This document shows, one piece after another, positions 25,114 through 36,173 of a stretch of 64,000 nt of DNA. Numbering within the stretch: position 1 is the first letter of the stretch; each line of letters opens with the position of its first letter. Location of the stretch: contig NC_051075.1 of assembly GCF_004664715.2 (NCBI RefSeq), positions 89,503,709 through 89,567,708 of the forward strand, written 5' to 3'. The stretch comes from Peromyscus leucopus (Eukaryota > Chordata > Mammalia > Rodentia > Cricetidae). The notes under the pieces are model-generated. The model searched no databases. It worked only from the letters and a program-made list of their open reading frames with translations, and was not told where the DNA came from. The position numbers were made by a program, and so were the translations under genes.

Positions 25114-26087
25114 TAGAGGATCATGTTTTTAGAATAATTTTGTAATTGATAATATCTGGAGATCAAAGTAATATTTTAGAACAATTAGAAAGTTGTTGAA
25201 ATAACACCCTATAGAAGATCCTTTAATATTACTAAGACCTTCTCAACAATGTGAAGAAGCCATCATGTAACAGTGCCTTCACTTAGACAGGGAAACTCAG
25301 GTATATTAGTTGATTATGGATAATGACTGGAGACAGTTGGAAGCCAGGACATGCTCAACTTTCTTAGTTTTCTTTTGGCATGCAATTACTGTAATGATTA
25401 GGTTATCTGGAAACTAGGGATAATGTTAGGCTGGCAAAATGGAGTGATAAATTGGCACCAGTATCAAGTCCATGCAAGCCATTGGAACTTTTCATAGGCC
25501 TGGATCAGGAAGGTATGTAGCAGTGTGTGGATACTGGTTCTGAATTATTGGACATACGGGATGAGCTGTGTTTGTAACATATGGCCTGGCTCATAATGCA
25601 TGAATAGGAGAAAACCACACTCTTTTAGAAATAGATTTGATTGCTTCCAGGGACTACTCATATTTCTTGCTCATGTATTCCTTCATTTTTCCTAAAGTTT
25701 GAGCCATTTCTTCGGAATCTGTACAAAGCAGACTCCAGGGAAAGAAGAAACAGATAATGTACAATAACTGATCCATGTAGAAAACACAGAGATTTATAGC
25801 ATTCTTAAGTGCATGGCTGAGGCCAGGAAACACCTAGGCACGCACAAAGAAGTCACTGCCTGCTCTCCCTCCTCTCCCTATATGAGATCTAGATGGCACA
25901 AGTTCTGCTTCAGGAGTCATTGTATGGAAATAACTACCCTTTCTCCCTCATAGTAACTTCTGAAGTCACTAACTCTGGAGGGTCCAAAGAAAACCTAGGA
26001 CTCAGTGAATGGAGCTGATACATCCAGATGACATCACAGCTTCTCTTGATGGGTCATTCGATGTTTGTGAACCCAGACACACAAACA
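25114..26087. other. Unique spacer between the two duplicated segments
   Basis: 974 bp with no recognised element and only short open frames. Confidence 0.5.
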
Positions 26088-26336
26088 GATCCTAAATCTA
26101 GTGTTCGATCGTGAAAATTGATTGAACACCAGCAATTTCTTGTCCCTTTCTGAACAGTTGTGTGTTTAGGGAAAAGCTGTTTATAATCATAGAAGTAAAA
26201 TAATTCTCTTTGGAACCATGTGCCAGTCAGTCAAATAGACCATCTTCTTGGTGATTTCTGTCTTTGGCATGGCTTAATTTTACTCAAAGTATCAGCATGG
26301 ATATATAATAATTTTTGGAAGTATGTGTGGTGAACA
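26088..26336 (+). repeat. Copy 2 of the diverged ~245-bp duplicated segment
   Basis: Partner of 24867-25113. By eye roughly three quarters of positions match. Differences include a short deletion opposite copy 1's 'gagaatcatagatg' and a few inserted bases near 'cagtcagtcaaatag'. Similarity stops on both sides at about the same unit position. Confidence 0.75.
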
Positions 26337-27919
26337 ACAGTTGATCAAGAATTCTGGAATCTCTGTGGCCTGATGAATAAGAGTACAGATATTTAAACCA
26401 CAAAGCCCTGGATTGAAAATTCTGCAACAGTGCATAGCAGTATCCCTGTGATCGAGGCAAGTGCCTTAGTAGCTTGTGTGAAAGGTAGATATACAGTGGG
26501 TGCTTCATGAAGTCGTGGAAGAAGTAAATGTGTGGATGTGTGTAAAGTACTCAGCATTGTGAATGAGCACCAGAGGGCAGAACTATCATTGTTGCTCTAG
26601 AGTTTAAGCATACTGCGGGAACTAGGAGGCTAGAGTTTATTTGAGACCCTAAGTTATCATTACGGTGGCTAGAAGAAAACGAAGTAAGGGTGAGAGTCCT
26701 GAGGAAAGAAGCAGGAGAGAAGAAAACAGTTCCAAACCATTCTCTCACCCCGCCTGATTGGCTGTTTCAGCAAATACATCTGCTTACAACAGTGAGTCGA
26801 ATGTGCTTTATGCCACAGAATGCTTTAAGCTTTTAGAATCCCCGATGGAAGGGAGATCGTGTGGTCTTTCTTGGCTTGAGCACGAGCTAGAATTTGTCAG
26901 ATGGGCATTTTGCCTTCATCAAAACTCGAGTCTGGTTCGATACACAATGACATTTTCCAAAGACCATCTGTTTGATCTCTTTAGATTTGTGGAACTCCTT
27001 CAGCATTTATACAGCTCTGTGAGAAAGGGAGAGCAGCCGCCCCTTCCACTCGGTGCCTGGATAACCTGAGGTACGGAGAGCAGAGCGCACTGAAAAGTCT
27101 TCTCCAAGTTGTCCAGCAAATAGTAGATGTGGGTCTCCTACGATTTCTCCTTGAGTTCTGACTCTGGATCCATGCCCTACTCGTACAAGTGGCCTTTCAA
27201 GTTACTTTAATATTGGGTGAAAATGGCACCTCTTCTAATTTATATCATTCACATGGAAGTTTCTTCTGGTGGTCGTCGAAGCTCAAGTTCTTTCAAGGCC
27301 CCTTACTTACCAGGGTCCAAGCTGTCTGTGGAGTGGTCCCTGATCTAGGATAAAGCACTGATGTCCTTACTGTGGGATGACCCATTGTCTATGCCAGGCC
27401 AGCTCTAAGTCTGAAATATTATCGTATTGGTGAGAGATTTTCACCTGATTGCCAGGTGGCTTAGCAGCTGTCAGTCCCCCAACTCCCTGGGGGTCCCCTT
27501 ACTCTGGTTGTTGTACTATGGATACTCCTGCAATCTGGTGTGGACTATAGGGGACTCTAAGCTGACAACTAATCTGTATTGCTCTGATTTGACTGTCACC
27601 CACATAGCTCCCCAGTAGAGAAATCTCCATATGGTATCAGCCTTGGGAGCCTGTATTTATTAGATTGTGATAAATTCTATTTTCCTGCCTTTGGGTGCCT
27701 GTTCCTAAAAGAAAGGAATATCTAGAAAATAGACTCATCCTGTCCTTGTTGTTGTTTTAAAGTTTGATCAGGCTTCTGTTTTTGTCCAGGTCCGATTTCC
27801 AGTCAACCTCTTCCAGGCAAGGTGTTTGTGCATTGTGTGGTCTTGACAGCCAAACAGTTACCATTTCTCTGACCTGAGCACTTTCTAAGAGAGAAGCTCT
27901 GATTTGGTTATGTATTTTT
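26337..27919. other. Unique sequence of 1.6 kb, no gene recognised
   Basis: The longest frame is 103 codons (26758-27069, plus). It has no recognisable domain, and I see no supporting splice or promoter context. Confidence 0.45.
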
Positions 27920-28050
27920 TGTTGTTGTTGCTGTCGTCCAGGTTTGAGATAGGGTCTCTCTGTGTAGTGTAGGCTAGTCTGGAACTTGCTAGACTCCTGT
28001 ATCTGCCTCCAGAGGCCTGGAATTGAAGACTTGTGCCCCCTACACCCTGC
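27920..28050 (-). repeat. Diverged B1 SINE, antisense
   Basis: 'gagatagggtctctctgtg', 'gtaggctagtctggaactt', 'ctgtatctgcctccagagg' and 'ctggaattgaagacttg' follow the antisense B1 order with many changes. A GTT-rich run at the start corresponds to the A tail. Confidence 0.75.
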
Positions 28051-28564
28051 AGAAGCTCACATCTGGATAGCAGGCATCTGAAGAGACATGAATGAGGAGA
28101 GGGACTGCAGCTGTCCTCAGCCCCTCAGGGAATTCCACACAGGTCCAGGATCAATTCCTCTGCTGGCTAAGAAACTTACCACTTCCTCCATTAGCTTTAG
28201 AGGAGACAGTTTTACTTGAGTGTCCCCTTTGGAAAAAATGATCAGCTATTCACTATTAGTCTGTATGTTAACCATTTCAACATACAGATGGGTAGGTATC
28301 ATTGTCCACAGCTCTGACAGCAGTGTTCACAATTGTTCACCAAGGTTGCATTCTGCACCGCTGGAAGCTGATGCAATGCCCAGTGTATCATGTGACTTCC
28401 TGAGCCCTATCAATGGAATGGAACTGTATCAGGAAACCTTGTCCTCTTCTTACCCTCTATCCCCACTCCAGAGATCTCCTGACCTGATCACATTCAGCCT
28501 CTAAAACTAGACTCTAATTGCCCTTCTTTCATTCAGCTTTCCCCAAAAACCTATGGTATTTTTA
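28051..28564. other. Unique sequence, no gene recognised
   Basis: A 94-codon plus-strand frame (28220-28504) has no domain I recognise. Confidence 0.45.
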
Positions 28565-28825
28565 ATATAGATTTTATTTCTACATTTATTATTTAGTTAT
28601 TTATGGTTTTGTTAATAGTCAAATTTCTTTTCTTTTTTTTAAAATTATTCTTCTCTTATATATTATTACATCTTGCCCACTGTTTCTCCTCCCTCTTCTC
28701 CTCCCAGTCTCTCTCCCTCAGATCCACACCCTCTTTGTCTCCCCTCAGAAAAAAGCAGGCCTCCCAGGGACATCAACTAACAAACATGGCATAATATGAA
28801 CAACCCAAACTTCTAATCAGATTTT
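28565..28825 (-). mobile_element. LINE-1 3' UTR fragment, antisense
   Basis: 'tattacatcttgcccactg', 'ttctcctccctcttctcc', 'ccctcagatccacaccctc', 'gcaggcctcccagggacatc' and 'aaacatggcataatatgaa' match the antisense order of a rodent LINE-1 3' UTR. Confidence 0.6.
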
Positions 28826-28838
28826 TTATGTGATACAC

Positions 28839-29243
28839 TGTCTTAGTTAGCTTTGGTTATAAACCTGATACAGTATACTGCCATCTGAGACAGAAGTCTC
28901 AACTGAGAGTAGACCAGATTGGACGGTGGCCATGTCTGTGAGGGACTATATTGGTGTTTAATTGACTCAAGCAGCAGGTTGAGTACACTGTGGGTTGCAC
29001 TATTGTGTAGGCATGTGGTCTTGTGCTGTATAAGAAAGCTAGCAAAGCATGAATCTCTGAGAATGTAACCAGCAAGCACACTTCCTCCATGGCCTCTGCT
29101 TCAGTTCCTGCCTTGAGTTCCTTCCTGCCCTGACTTCCTTCAGCAATTGACTGTGACATGGAAGCATGAGCCAAATAAACTCTTTCCTCCCCAAGTTGCT
29201 TTGGGTTAGAGTGTTTCATCATATCAAAGAAGGAAACTAAACA
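28839..29243 (+). mobile_element. ORR1-like MaLR LTR
   Basis: Starts 'tgtcttagttag' and ends 'actaaaca'. The 3' half, with 'ctgcttcagttcctgcctt', 'ttccttcctgccctgactt', 'agccaaataaactctttcc' (with an AATAAA) and 'gttagagtgtttcatcat', is the typical R/U5 end. No 5-bp target duplication is visible. Confidence 0.7.
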
Positions 29244-29632
29244 GAGGTGTTCAGTAAATGTTTTTGAATGTTGAATATGTGTTTTTACCTTTCATTTCTT
29301 TAAAACCTTTTAGCAGACATGTAGTTGGGTTGAGGTTGAGGCTGGTAAGGACACATTTGGGTAGTGCAGTGAGGATTTTGGGAAGTATATCACCATGCCC
29401 CTCTGGGGCTGTGTTGCCAGCCCTGAGCATAAGTAGCTTTATGTGGTATCTTGGTGCCTGAAAAGAAGAAAGGAATTGAGGGGCCCTCTCTACTTCACTC
29501 TTTAAAATCACTTGTCCAGATTTCCTGGAGAAAAAAATCCTAGTCCACATAGGCAATAGAATGTAATTAGCCAAGCAGAAAGCCACAGTTCTGAGAAGCA
29601 GTTGAGAGAGGTGGGGGGGGGGAGAGGCAGAC

Positions 29633-29636
<4 letters not shown>

Positions 29637-29687
<51 letters not shown>
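29637..29687. repeat. (AG)n microsatellite
   Basis: About 25 AG units, preceded by a G run (29612-29622) and ACAG units. The 159-codon minus-strand frame (29251-29730) starts in this repeat and then runs through LTR and unique sequence, so I do not treat it as a gene. Confidence 0.95.
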
Positions 29688-29690
<3 letters not shown>

Positions 29691-29820
29691 TTACTTTATT
29701 TCCTATTGGAAAGTTTGTCAAAATATCCACTTGAATGGTTCATGAACTACTTTAGAGGTGCATTGTGGATATTTGAAATCTGGTGTTATCTCAGATCACC
29801 CTTTAAAAAATAAATTAAAT

Positions 29821-29829
29821 TTCCTTCTT

Positions 29830-29914
<85 letters not shown>

Positions 29915-30062
29915 CTCCCTTTCTTCCTTCCTTCCTTCCTTCCTTCCTTCCTTTCTTTCTTTCTTTCTTCCTTTCTTTCTTTTTCTTCCTCCCTCCCTCC
30001 CTCCCTCCCTCCCTTTTCTTCTCTCTGTCTCTCTGTCTCCCTCTCTCTGTCTCTCCCTCTCT
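29821..30062. repeat. Compound pyrimidine tract (CTTT)n(CTTC)n(CCCT)n
   Basis: About 240 bases are almost wholly C and T on the plus strand: about 21 CTTT units, then CTTC units, CTTT again, CCCT units and CTCTGT units. The overlapping frames of 135, 102 and 90 codons are translations of this tract. Confidence 0.97.
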
Positions 30063-30224
30063 GAGAGAGCCTGATCACAGTCCCCAACTACCACAAATTA
30101 TGCAATCGAGTTTCCCTCATTTGGAGAAATTGCAGGGGACAGCACATCCAGAGTGCAATGGATAAGCCTCGCCCTGGGGATAAACCACCTTCCTGATCAT
30201 GGTATCTCCCCTGGCAGGTAAGTA

Positions 30225-30380
30225 TACTTTATTTATTCTTTGGTAGTTTCATATACATCTATAATGAATTTTGATCACAGTCACCCCCTCTTTTCTTCTT
30301 CTGATTTCCATGGAACCTCTTCTTCTCAGCAAGTCCCTCTCCTATAAGTCTTTGGGAATACACTGAGTTTAACTAGGATG
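30225..30380 (-). mobile_element. LINE-1 3' tail, antisense
   Basis: 'gtagtttcatatacatc', 'aatgaattttgatcacagt', 'caccccctcttttcttctt' and 'cactgagtttaactagga' parallel the antisense LINE-1 3' end (caatgtattttgatca, cactgagtccaattag). Confidence 0.5.
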
Positions 30381-30384
30381 ACTT

Positions 30385-30500
30385 AAACAGATTGGCCCTG
30401 TTCTCATCCTTTGTCAGGGAAGCTTCCTTTTGCAGTGGGCAGTGGTTCATGCAGAGACTCAGTACTGGTCTAAGTGCTGAGAAGACATTGATAACTGTAA
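30385..30500 (+). mobile_element. Short LINE-1 3' UTR fragment
   Basis: 'tttgtcagggaagcttcc', 'ttttgcagtgggcagtgg' and 'gcagagactcagtactgg' resemble the LINE-1 3' UTR segment also present at about 38500-38550. It abuts an antisense LINE-1 tail, so two insertions or an inversion meet here. Confidence 0.45.
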
Positions 30501-31159
30501 ACAGGACCTGTGCGTCAGCCCCTCCACAGCCCAGTGAACATGGAAGGGGAGGGAGAAGCAATGTAAACATTTACCACTCTACCTCCCCCCCACCCCGGGC
30601 TGTGCCTCTGCTGTATCACATGGACACATGGCTAAAGAGCACAGAATATGGAGCTACATTTATGTCAACTCCAAGTTACGTCATTCAGATTTTATTTTTA
30701 ATGAAAGCTCTAATACGTTATGTTGTACAAATGCAATTCCCTAAAAGAATCCTTGGTATCAGGGAGAAGGGGTGAGTGTCACTGTTTCCCTTTTATGAAG
30801 ATTTGAAAGTCTCTGGGTGTCAGCTTCTATCTGCTGATAGGAACAATAAGAACACATTTTCCCTTATAGGTTGCTTTGTTGTTGAGATATGGTACCATAG
30901 CACAGCCTGAGGCAGACGGCTTAGGAAGTCATCAGTTCTGTGGATGATGGAGGTAACTTCCTAGGCATGTTATAACAAATTGTCACAGATTACATGGCTT
31001 ACAACAACGTAAATAATTTTTTTTTTTTTACAGTGCAAGTGAGGAGACCAGAAGTCTGAAAATGTCCACAGGTGTGGCTCCTTCTATGGACCTGAAGTCA
31101 GAAACCACCCCATAGCTCTCCTCCAGATTCTGGGAGTCATTGATAACTCTCCACATTTG
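30501..31159. other. Unique sequence with a T run
   Basis: A 127-codon plus frame (30392-30775) begins in the LINE-1 fragment and has no protein-like features. A T run lies at about 31019-31031. Confidence 0.45.
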
Positions 31160-31325
31160 TTTTTGTTTCTGTTGTTTTGCTTTTCAAGACAGGGTTTCTC
31201 TGTGTAACAGCCCAAGATGTCCTAGAACTCACTCTGTAGACCAGGCTGGCCTGGAACTCACAGAGATCCACCTGCCTCTGCCTCCCCAGTGCTGGGATTA
31301 AAGGCGTGCGCCAACCACAATTGGC
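31160..31325 (-). repeat. B1 SINE, antisense
   Basis: A near-complete antisense B1: 'tttcaagacagggtttctct', 'gtagaccaggctggcctgg', 'ctcacagagatccacctgc', 'gtgctgggattaaaggcgtg'. The T-rich side with GTT units is the tail. Confidence 0.9.
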
Positions 31326-31363
31326 TTACCCTCTGTGTTCTTAAATGTGTAGATTTCTTCCTT

Positions 31364-31777
31364 TGTTTTAGTTTACTTCTGTTGCTGCGATGAAACACTC
31401 TGACCTAAAGCAACCTAGGGACTAAAGGGCTCGTTTGCCTTACACTTCCAGGTTATAGTCTGTCATTGGGGAAATCAGGGCCAAAATTCGAAGCAGGAGC
31501 TTGAAGCAGCAACTACGAGGGAACGCTGCTCCCCAGCTCACTCGCTGGCTTGCTCTTAGGCTCACAGTTATCTAGTTTCCTTATACATCCCAGGATCATC
31601 TGACTAGGAATAGTGCCGCCCTCAGTGGACTGGGTGCTCCTGCATTAACCATGAATCAAGACAGCCTCTCCTTGATATGCTCATGCCCAGTCTGATACAG
31701 GAAATTCCTCCGTTGAAGCTTCTCCTCTCAGATGATTCTAGGCTTTGTCAAGATGACAATTAAGGGTAACCAGGACA
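31364..31777 (-). mobile_element. ORR1-like MaLR LTR, antisense
   Basis: The plus strand starts 'tgttttagtttacttctg' and ends 'taaccaggaca', the reverse of an ORR1-like LTR. 'gaaacactctgacctaaag' and 'cttacacttccaggttat' are the antisense of the poly(A)-proximal end. No clear target duplication. Confidence 0.65.
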
Positions 31778-32896
31778 CTTGTAGTCATAATGTCCTAATC
31801 GTATGAGTGGTAGAAGACTCTAATTAGATGGTTCCTGGCAGATACTGCTTAATTTGGAGTAGCTTTTGGAGCATTTCTGTGATGTATATTTTATTGACAA
31901 GATTCTCAATTTTTTTTATTTAGCTTTTGGTAGAGCTGTGATGCAAAATTGCTATTTTCCTCTCTCACCCAGGCTATGGTTTAGGCTTCCTTCTCATTGC
32001 AGAAAATATGTCTTGTTTTTTTTTTTCTTTTTTTTCTGTACTGCCAGAGAAATCTAGGGTGTGACTAATCAAAGCCTTGCTAGTGGATAGTGTTTGAGGC
32101 ACTCACATTTGGGACTGGTTCAGAAAGAATCTAAGTATTTTGGAGTTTAGTATGCACAGCTTCAGGATGGATGCAATCTAGTTCTGCTGTGTGATCAAAA
32201 GCTTGCAAGGGTCAGTCATGCCAACCAGGGAGGAAGGAACATGGATGTTAATAACCAAGTGGCCTAGATGACCATGAGGCTTCCGTCTGTATTTCTGATT
32301 ATAAAGATGGTGCTGGGTAGTTATTGAGGGAGCTGAATCTGAGATCAATCAAGAGTCTCAGTGTGGCAGGACTTGTGAGCATTCTGAGAACATTTTTCCT
32401 TCCCACATGATCTCCAAAAATGTTCTCATTCCATAGGAAAAACCATTGTTATTTCTGACAGAGGAATAAGAAGATTTAATGCTTTAATTTATACTGGTGG
32501 GGATGTTTGAATAAGATGCAAGGCAGAAACACAAAACAATACTTACCAGAATTCAAACCATCTCCTTCCCTTACAAAAACAATTAAAAAAAACCCCAAAA
32601 TATCCCCAAACAGCAAGCAAACAACAACAATAACCACAAAATTATTTTATGCATCAAGTCCTACTGGGACCATGAGAGTTATGTTGTATTATATTTCCAT
32701 TTTAAATTTCTATTTTCAGGTATTTCTGACATACAGTGTGTATTTTCAAGCCAGAGGAAATTACATTAAACAAAAAGTGAGAAATAATACAATTGCAATC
32801 TATTAGTTAGAAATGACTGAAATAAAATAAGACAAAAATGAAATAGTGTTTCTGATAATATTGTGTAGTGTTATAGCTTAAAAATAATTTAAAAAA
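31778..32896. other. Unique sequence, AT-rich toward the end
   Basis: The 32560-32650 part is A/C-rich ('aaaaaccccaaaatatcc', 'caaacaacaacaataacc'). A 99-codon frame (32507-32806) lies in this biased sequence and is not convincing. Confidence 0.45.
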
Positions 32897-32897
32897 G

Positions 32898-32925
<28 letters not shown>
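32897..32925. repeat. (AT)n microsatellite
   Basis: About 14 AT units followed by 'acatacatataaat'. Confidence 0.95.
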
Positions 32926-32928
<3 letters not shown>

Positions 32929-33284
32929 CATATAAATATTACATTATCATCACTGTTATTAGAATTTGAGAGCTAAAAGCAGTAAAAGGGAGCACTTATT
33001 CTGAAGGGGAAGCAGAGCCAGCAGAAGTGGCTAGCATGAATGCTGTCACAGAGGTGACGTGCTGCACACACCCCACTGTTGACCTCTGGCTTCAGCATCT
33101 TGTCTGAACCCATGCCTGGTGCATAACGAATTCAATTACTCGATTTTCTCTTCAGTTACTGCAGATTCTTTCTCTCTTCACAACTGCTTCATATTTTTCA
33201 CTTCAGCTGTTATCTCTGAAAATATTTTCCTAAGCTAAAATGTCCTGGAATAAACTCAATGATCTGGGGGAATTTCAACTTAAA
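32926..33284. other. Unique sequence, nothing recognised
   Basis: Contains 'gaggtgacgtgctgcac', which has a CRE-like half site, but no other support for function. Confidence 0.45.
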
Positions 33285-33462
33285 AATGTATTATGTATAT
33301 AGGTCTCAGTAAGTGTATACCATGTGAGTGGAATGTCCTTGGAGGCCAGAAGAAAGCATCAGTTTCCCTGGGACTGGAGTTACAGGTGGCTAGGCACCAA
33401 GTTCAGCTCCTCTGCAAAAGCAGCAATCACTCTTAACCACTGAGCCATCTCTCCAGTCCCCT
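33285..33462 (-). repeat. B3 SINE, antisense
   Basis: 'cttggaggccagaagaaag', 'ccctgggactggagttaca', 'tcttaaccactgagccatc' and 'tctccagtccc' give a clear antisense B3 with its tRNA-like head at the right end. Confidence 0.9.
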
Positions 33463-34019
33463 TTCACACATTTCAAAGGAAGTGCAGATTTTTTTTTCAA
33501 TATATTTTTCACACAACTAGGTCTAGTTTAATTTCCTTTAAATCTGCACAGAAAATATGAAATAGGACCACAGAATCCAAATTCAGGATTTCGTATAGGA
33601 CAGACTAGAATCTCGGTATCTCAGAGGGTTCAGACACAAGGGCTTGTGAGACAAGAGCAAACTCAGTGAGCAGTAATTTGCCTCTTTGTGACACCTTTGC
33701 TCTGAGCTGTATTTACACACCCCTCAAATACAGGGGAAACGAGATCATGAAATTTTAACCCTGAGCGTGCTGCATCTAATTACAAGGTGTCTTGTCTTAA
33801 CTCATGACTGCCTAATACTCAATTAAATGACCCGATTCTTCTATTCTAGTTATATAATCTGGTTTCCATGCAAAGTGGAGCACTCCCAGGAATGAAGGGA
33901 AAGAGTAGCCCTTAATTCCCAAGTGATGACTTTACTAGAATAGGTATGTGCATGTGCACAAGTGTGTGAAATGTGTCCTTTGGAAGAGCAGAAAGGCAAC
34001 ACTTTTGTGATTAGACTCC
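33463..34019. other. Unique sequence, possibly conserved block
   Basis: The part at 33690-33870 has no repeat character, contains 'ctaattacaaggtg' and 'actcaattaaatgac', and has a balanced composition seen in conserved non-coding DNA. This is a guess to test by alignment. Confidence 0.35.
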
Positions 34020-34295
34020 TGTAGCGGTTTGAGTGAGAATGGCCCCCAGGGGCTCCTATGTTTGAAAACGTGGTCCCTAATTGGTAGAACTCTTAGAAAG
34101 ATTAGGAGTTGTGGTCTTGTTGGAGGAGGTGTGTCACTGGGGGCAGGCTTTGGGTGATGTGAGCTCACAGCTGTTCCTACTGCCATGTCTTTACTCCACC
34201 ATCATGCACTCTAACCTCCTAGAACCATAAGCCCAGTTAGATGCTTTCTTTTATAAATCATCTTGGTCATGGTGTTTTATCTCAGAAAAAAAACA

Positions 34296-34338
<43 letters not shown>

Positions 34339-34350
34339 AGTAACTAAACA
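34020..34350 (+). mobile_element. MT/ORR1-like MaLR LTR with internal (AAAT)n
   Basis: Starts 'tgtagcggtttgagtgagaa', then 'tggcccccaggggctcc', 'ttgttggaggaggtgtgtca', 'tgggggcaggctttgggtga', 'atgctttcttttataaatc' and 'ttggtcatggtgttttat'. The end 'taactaaaca' is separated from the body by about 11 AAAT units (34295-34339), so the microsatellite has grown inside the LTR. Flanks 'actcc' and 'atccc' may be a decayed 5-bp duplication. Confidence 0.75.
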
Positions 34351-34452
34351 ATCCCCAAAACTTGGCTTCAAGGATGTACTAGTAAAAGAAAATTTCATAC
34401 ACTGTATGTTTCCCAAGTCTTTGTTTCTTTACTCTTCTTCCATGCAAAAAAG

Positions 34453-34477
34453 TTTTTTTTTTTTTTTTTTTTTTTTT
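34453..34477. repeat. T homopolymer
   Basis: About 25 T in a row. No SINE body that I recognise is attached on the plus strand. Confidence 0.95.
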
Positions 34478-34702
34478 GTGGATCTAAGAGTCATCTCAAC
34501 AAGAAAACAAAGGTATGATTCTCTTCCTGTGACTGCATCAGCCAGGGGACACTAATCTGGATGTCACAGGATGCCTGTGTTTGGGATGATCAGGTGGCAG
34601 TGCACCTGATAATTGGAGGTGGGGATGCTCACACAGTTCCACTGGACTGCAATCCTAACCAAAAGTCAATGAGCCACAAATTACACTCCTATGAGGCTGG
34701 TG

Positions 34703-34872
34703 TGGGGAGGGACATGGAGTGGAGGACCTAAGTTTAAGCCCGGGAATTCACATGGTGGAAGGTGAAAACCTCCTGGAAATTGTTCTCTGACCTTAACACT
34801 CACCCTGTGGCATACTCACCCCTCCCCAACTCTCACTCTTATAAAATAAGTAAAGGTAAAAAAAAAAAAGGA
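34703..34872 (+). repeat. B3-related SINE, 5' part missing
   Basis: 'gtggaggacctaagtttaa', 'ttcacatggtggaaggtga', 'aattgttctctgacctta' and 'cacaccctgtggcat'-like spacing, ending in 'ataaaataagtaaagg' and an A run. It is the sense counterpart of the SINE at 18700-18873. Confidence 0.7.
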
Positions 34873-35139
34873 CTAATCAATGGCATAAAAATTCAACGAA
34901 AAATTACATAAAGCTGTTAAATTGCAAATCTTTGTAGGCAGTTCCCTGTAGTGTATCTATCCCTCCCTTGTTTGATGACCCCATGTAATATTTCTTTGGG
35001 AAAGAAGGGGACACTTTTCCAACAAAACTGTGAAACAGAGAGAATGTATTTGAGACTTATTCTGAACTTTCCTTTAGAGATAACAATACTTATTTTCTCT
35101 TCTTAACCCACTTAATTCCAGTCTTTTCTGTTCTGAGTG

Positions 35140-35313
35140 TCTATCTGTATATAGCTATGATCTATGTTTCTATCAATCATTTACCTATCAACTATATCAT
35201 CTATCTACCATGTATCTATTTGTCTATTATCTATTTACCTGTAATTTAATTATTCATCATCCATCTCTCTCATCTATCTACGCATATCTGATATCTGTCA
35301 ATCAATTATGTTT

Positions 35314-35356
<43 letters not shown>

Positions 35357-35380
35357 ATCTATCTATGTCAATCATCTATC
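35140..35380. repeat. TATC-rich region with (TATC)n core
   Basis: The perfect core runs at about 35317-35356. Degenerate TCTA/ATCT words extend on both sides. The 92-codon frame here is repeat translation. Confidence 0.9.
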
Positions 35381-36155
35381 TTCCATTATCCTTCCTTCCC
35401 TTCTCCTCCTTTCCTTCTATGTGCTCCTCCTCCTCCTTCCTTTTCTTTCACTGATTTCTGCTGTAGGCAGACTCAATTTGAAGCATGACACATGTCTCTT
35501 CTCTGCAGCCATCTTATAGGCAAAGGTTTAAGCTCATTCCAACGATTACTTCCAGGAAAAAGTCTGAGAATGCTGCAATCAAAGTGTCCCATTTTTAAGG
35601 CTGAGCCAATTAGAACTGAGGGAAGTTTTACTTGCCTTCATGCTTAGGTGTATCTGACTATTCAGGTTCGTAGGATCCCACCTTGACATTCTTTTACGAT
35701 TGCCTCTCTTGCATCCCAGGAGATCTTAAACTTCTGCTGCTGATTGCTATTCCTCATTTCCTCATACAGGCAACACCCAGCACAGATAGACAGAAAACAA
35801 AACACCTCCCAGACACTTTTGCCAAGAATGCATATTGAGCACGTGAAGTGATGAAGACACAGAGAATCCAGCTGCATGGATATGGACTGTCTGTTCACAG
35901 TTCTTCTTCAGTTTCCAAAAGGAATTCAGAGGGAGAACGTGGGTTAATGTAAATAATGTGATTTTTAATAAAAATGAATACTGAGAGGGTTGAGGTGGGA
36001 CGAGAGAGTGAGGACCAACCAAGCCCAGATACCCTCAGAGAGCACACAGGCACAAGTGCTAGGGGACCTTCCTGAGATCTGGCTCCTTGGAGCACAGATA
36101 GAGCTGGCACATGACCGTCAAGAGCTCATGTGGGATCCACGTCCATGCAGCAGCG
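35381..36155. other. Unique sequence with pyrimidine-rich start
   Basis: 35385-35455 is C/T-rich. The rest has no recognised element. Minus-strand frames of 78-86 codons show no family. Confidence 0.45.
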
Positions 36156-36173
36156 CCCCCCCCCCCCCCCCCC
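36156..36173. repeat. C homopolymer, 18 bases
   Basis: Eighteen C in a row within 'agcgc...cgccaccc'. Prone to sequencing and length error. Confidence 0.95.

Noticed and set aside
26758..27069. 103-codon frame as an exon
   Set aside because: No recognisable domain and no convincing splice sites in frame; repeat-free location alone is not enough support.
29786..30165. Open frames of 135, 102 and 90 codons
   Set aside because: They are translations of a CTTT/CTTC/CCCT simple repeat (Phe-Leu-Ser or Lys-Glu-Arg runs).
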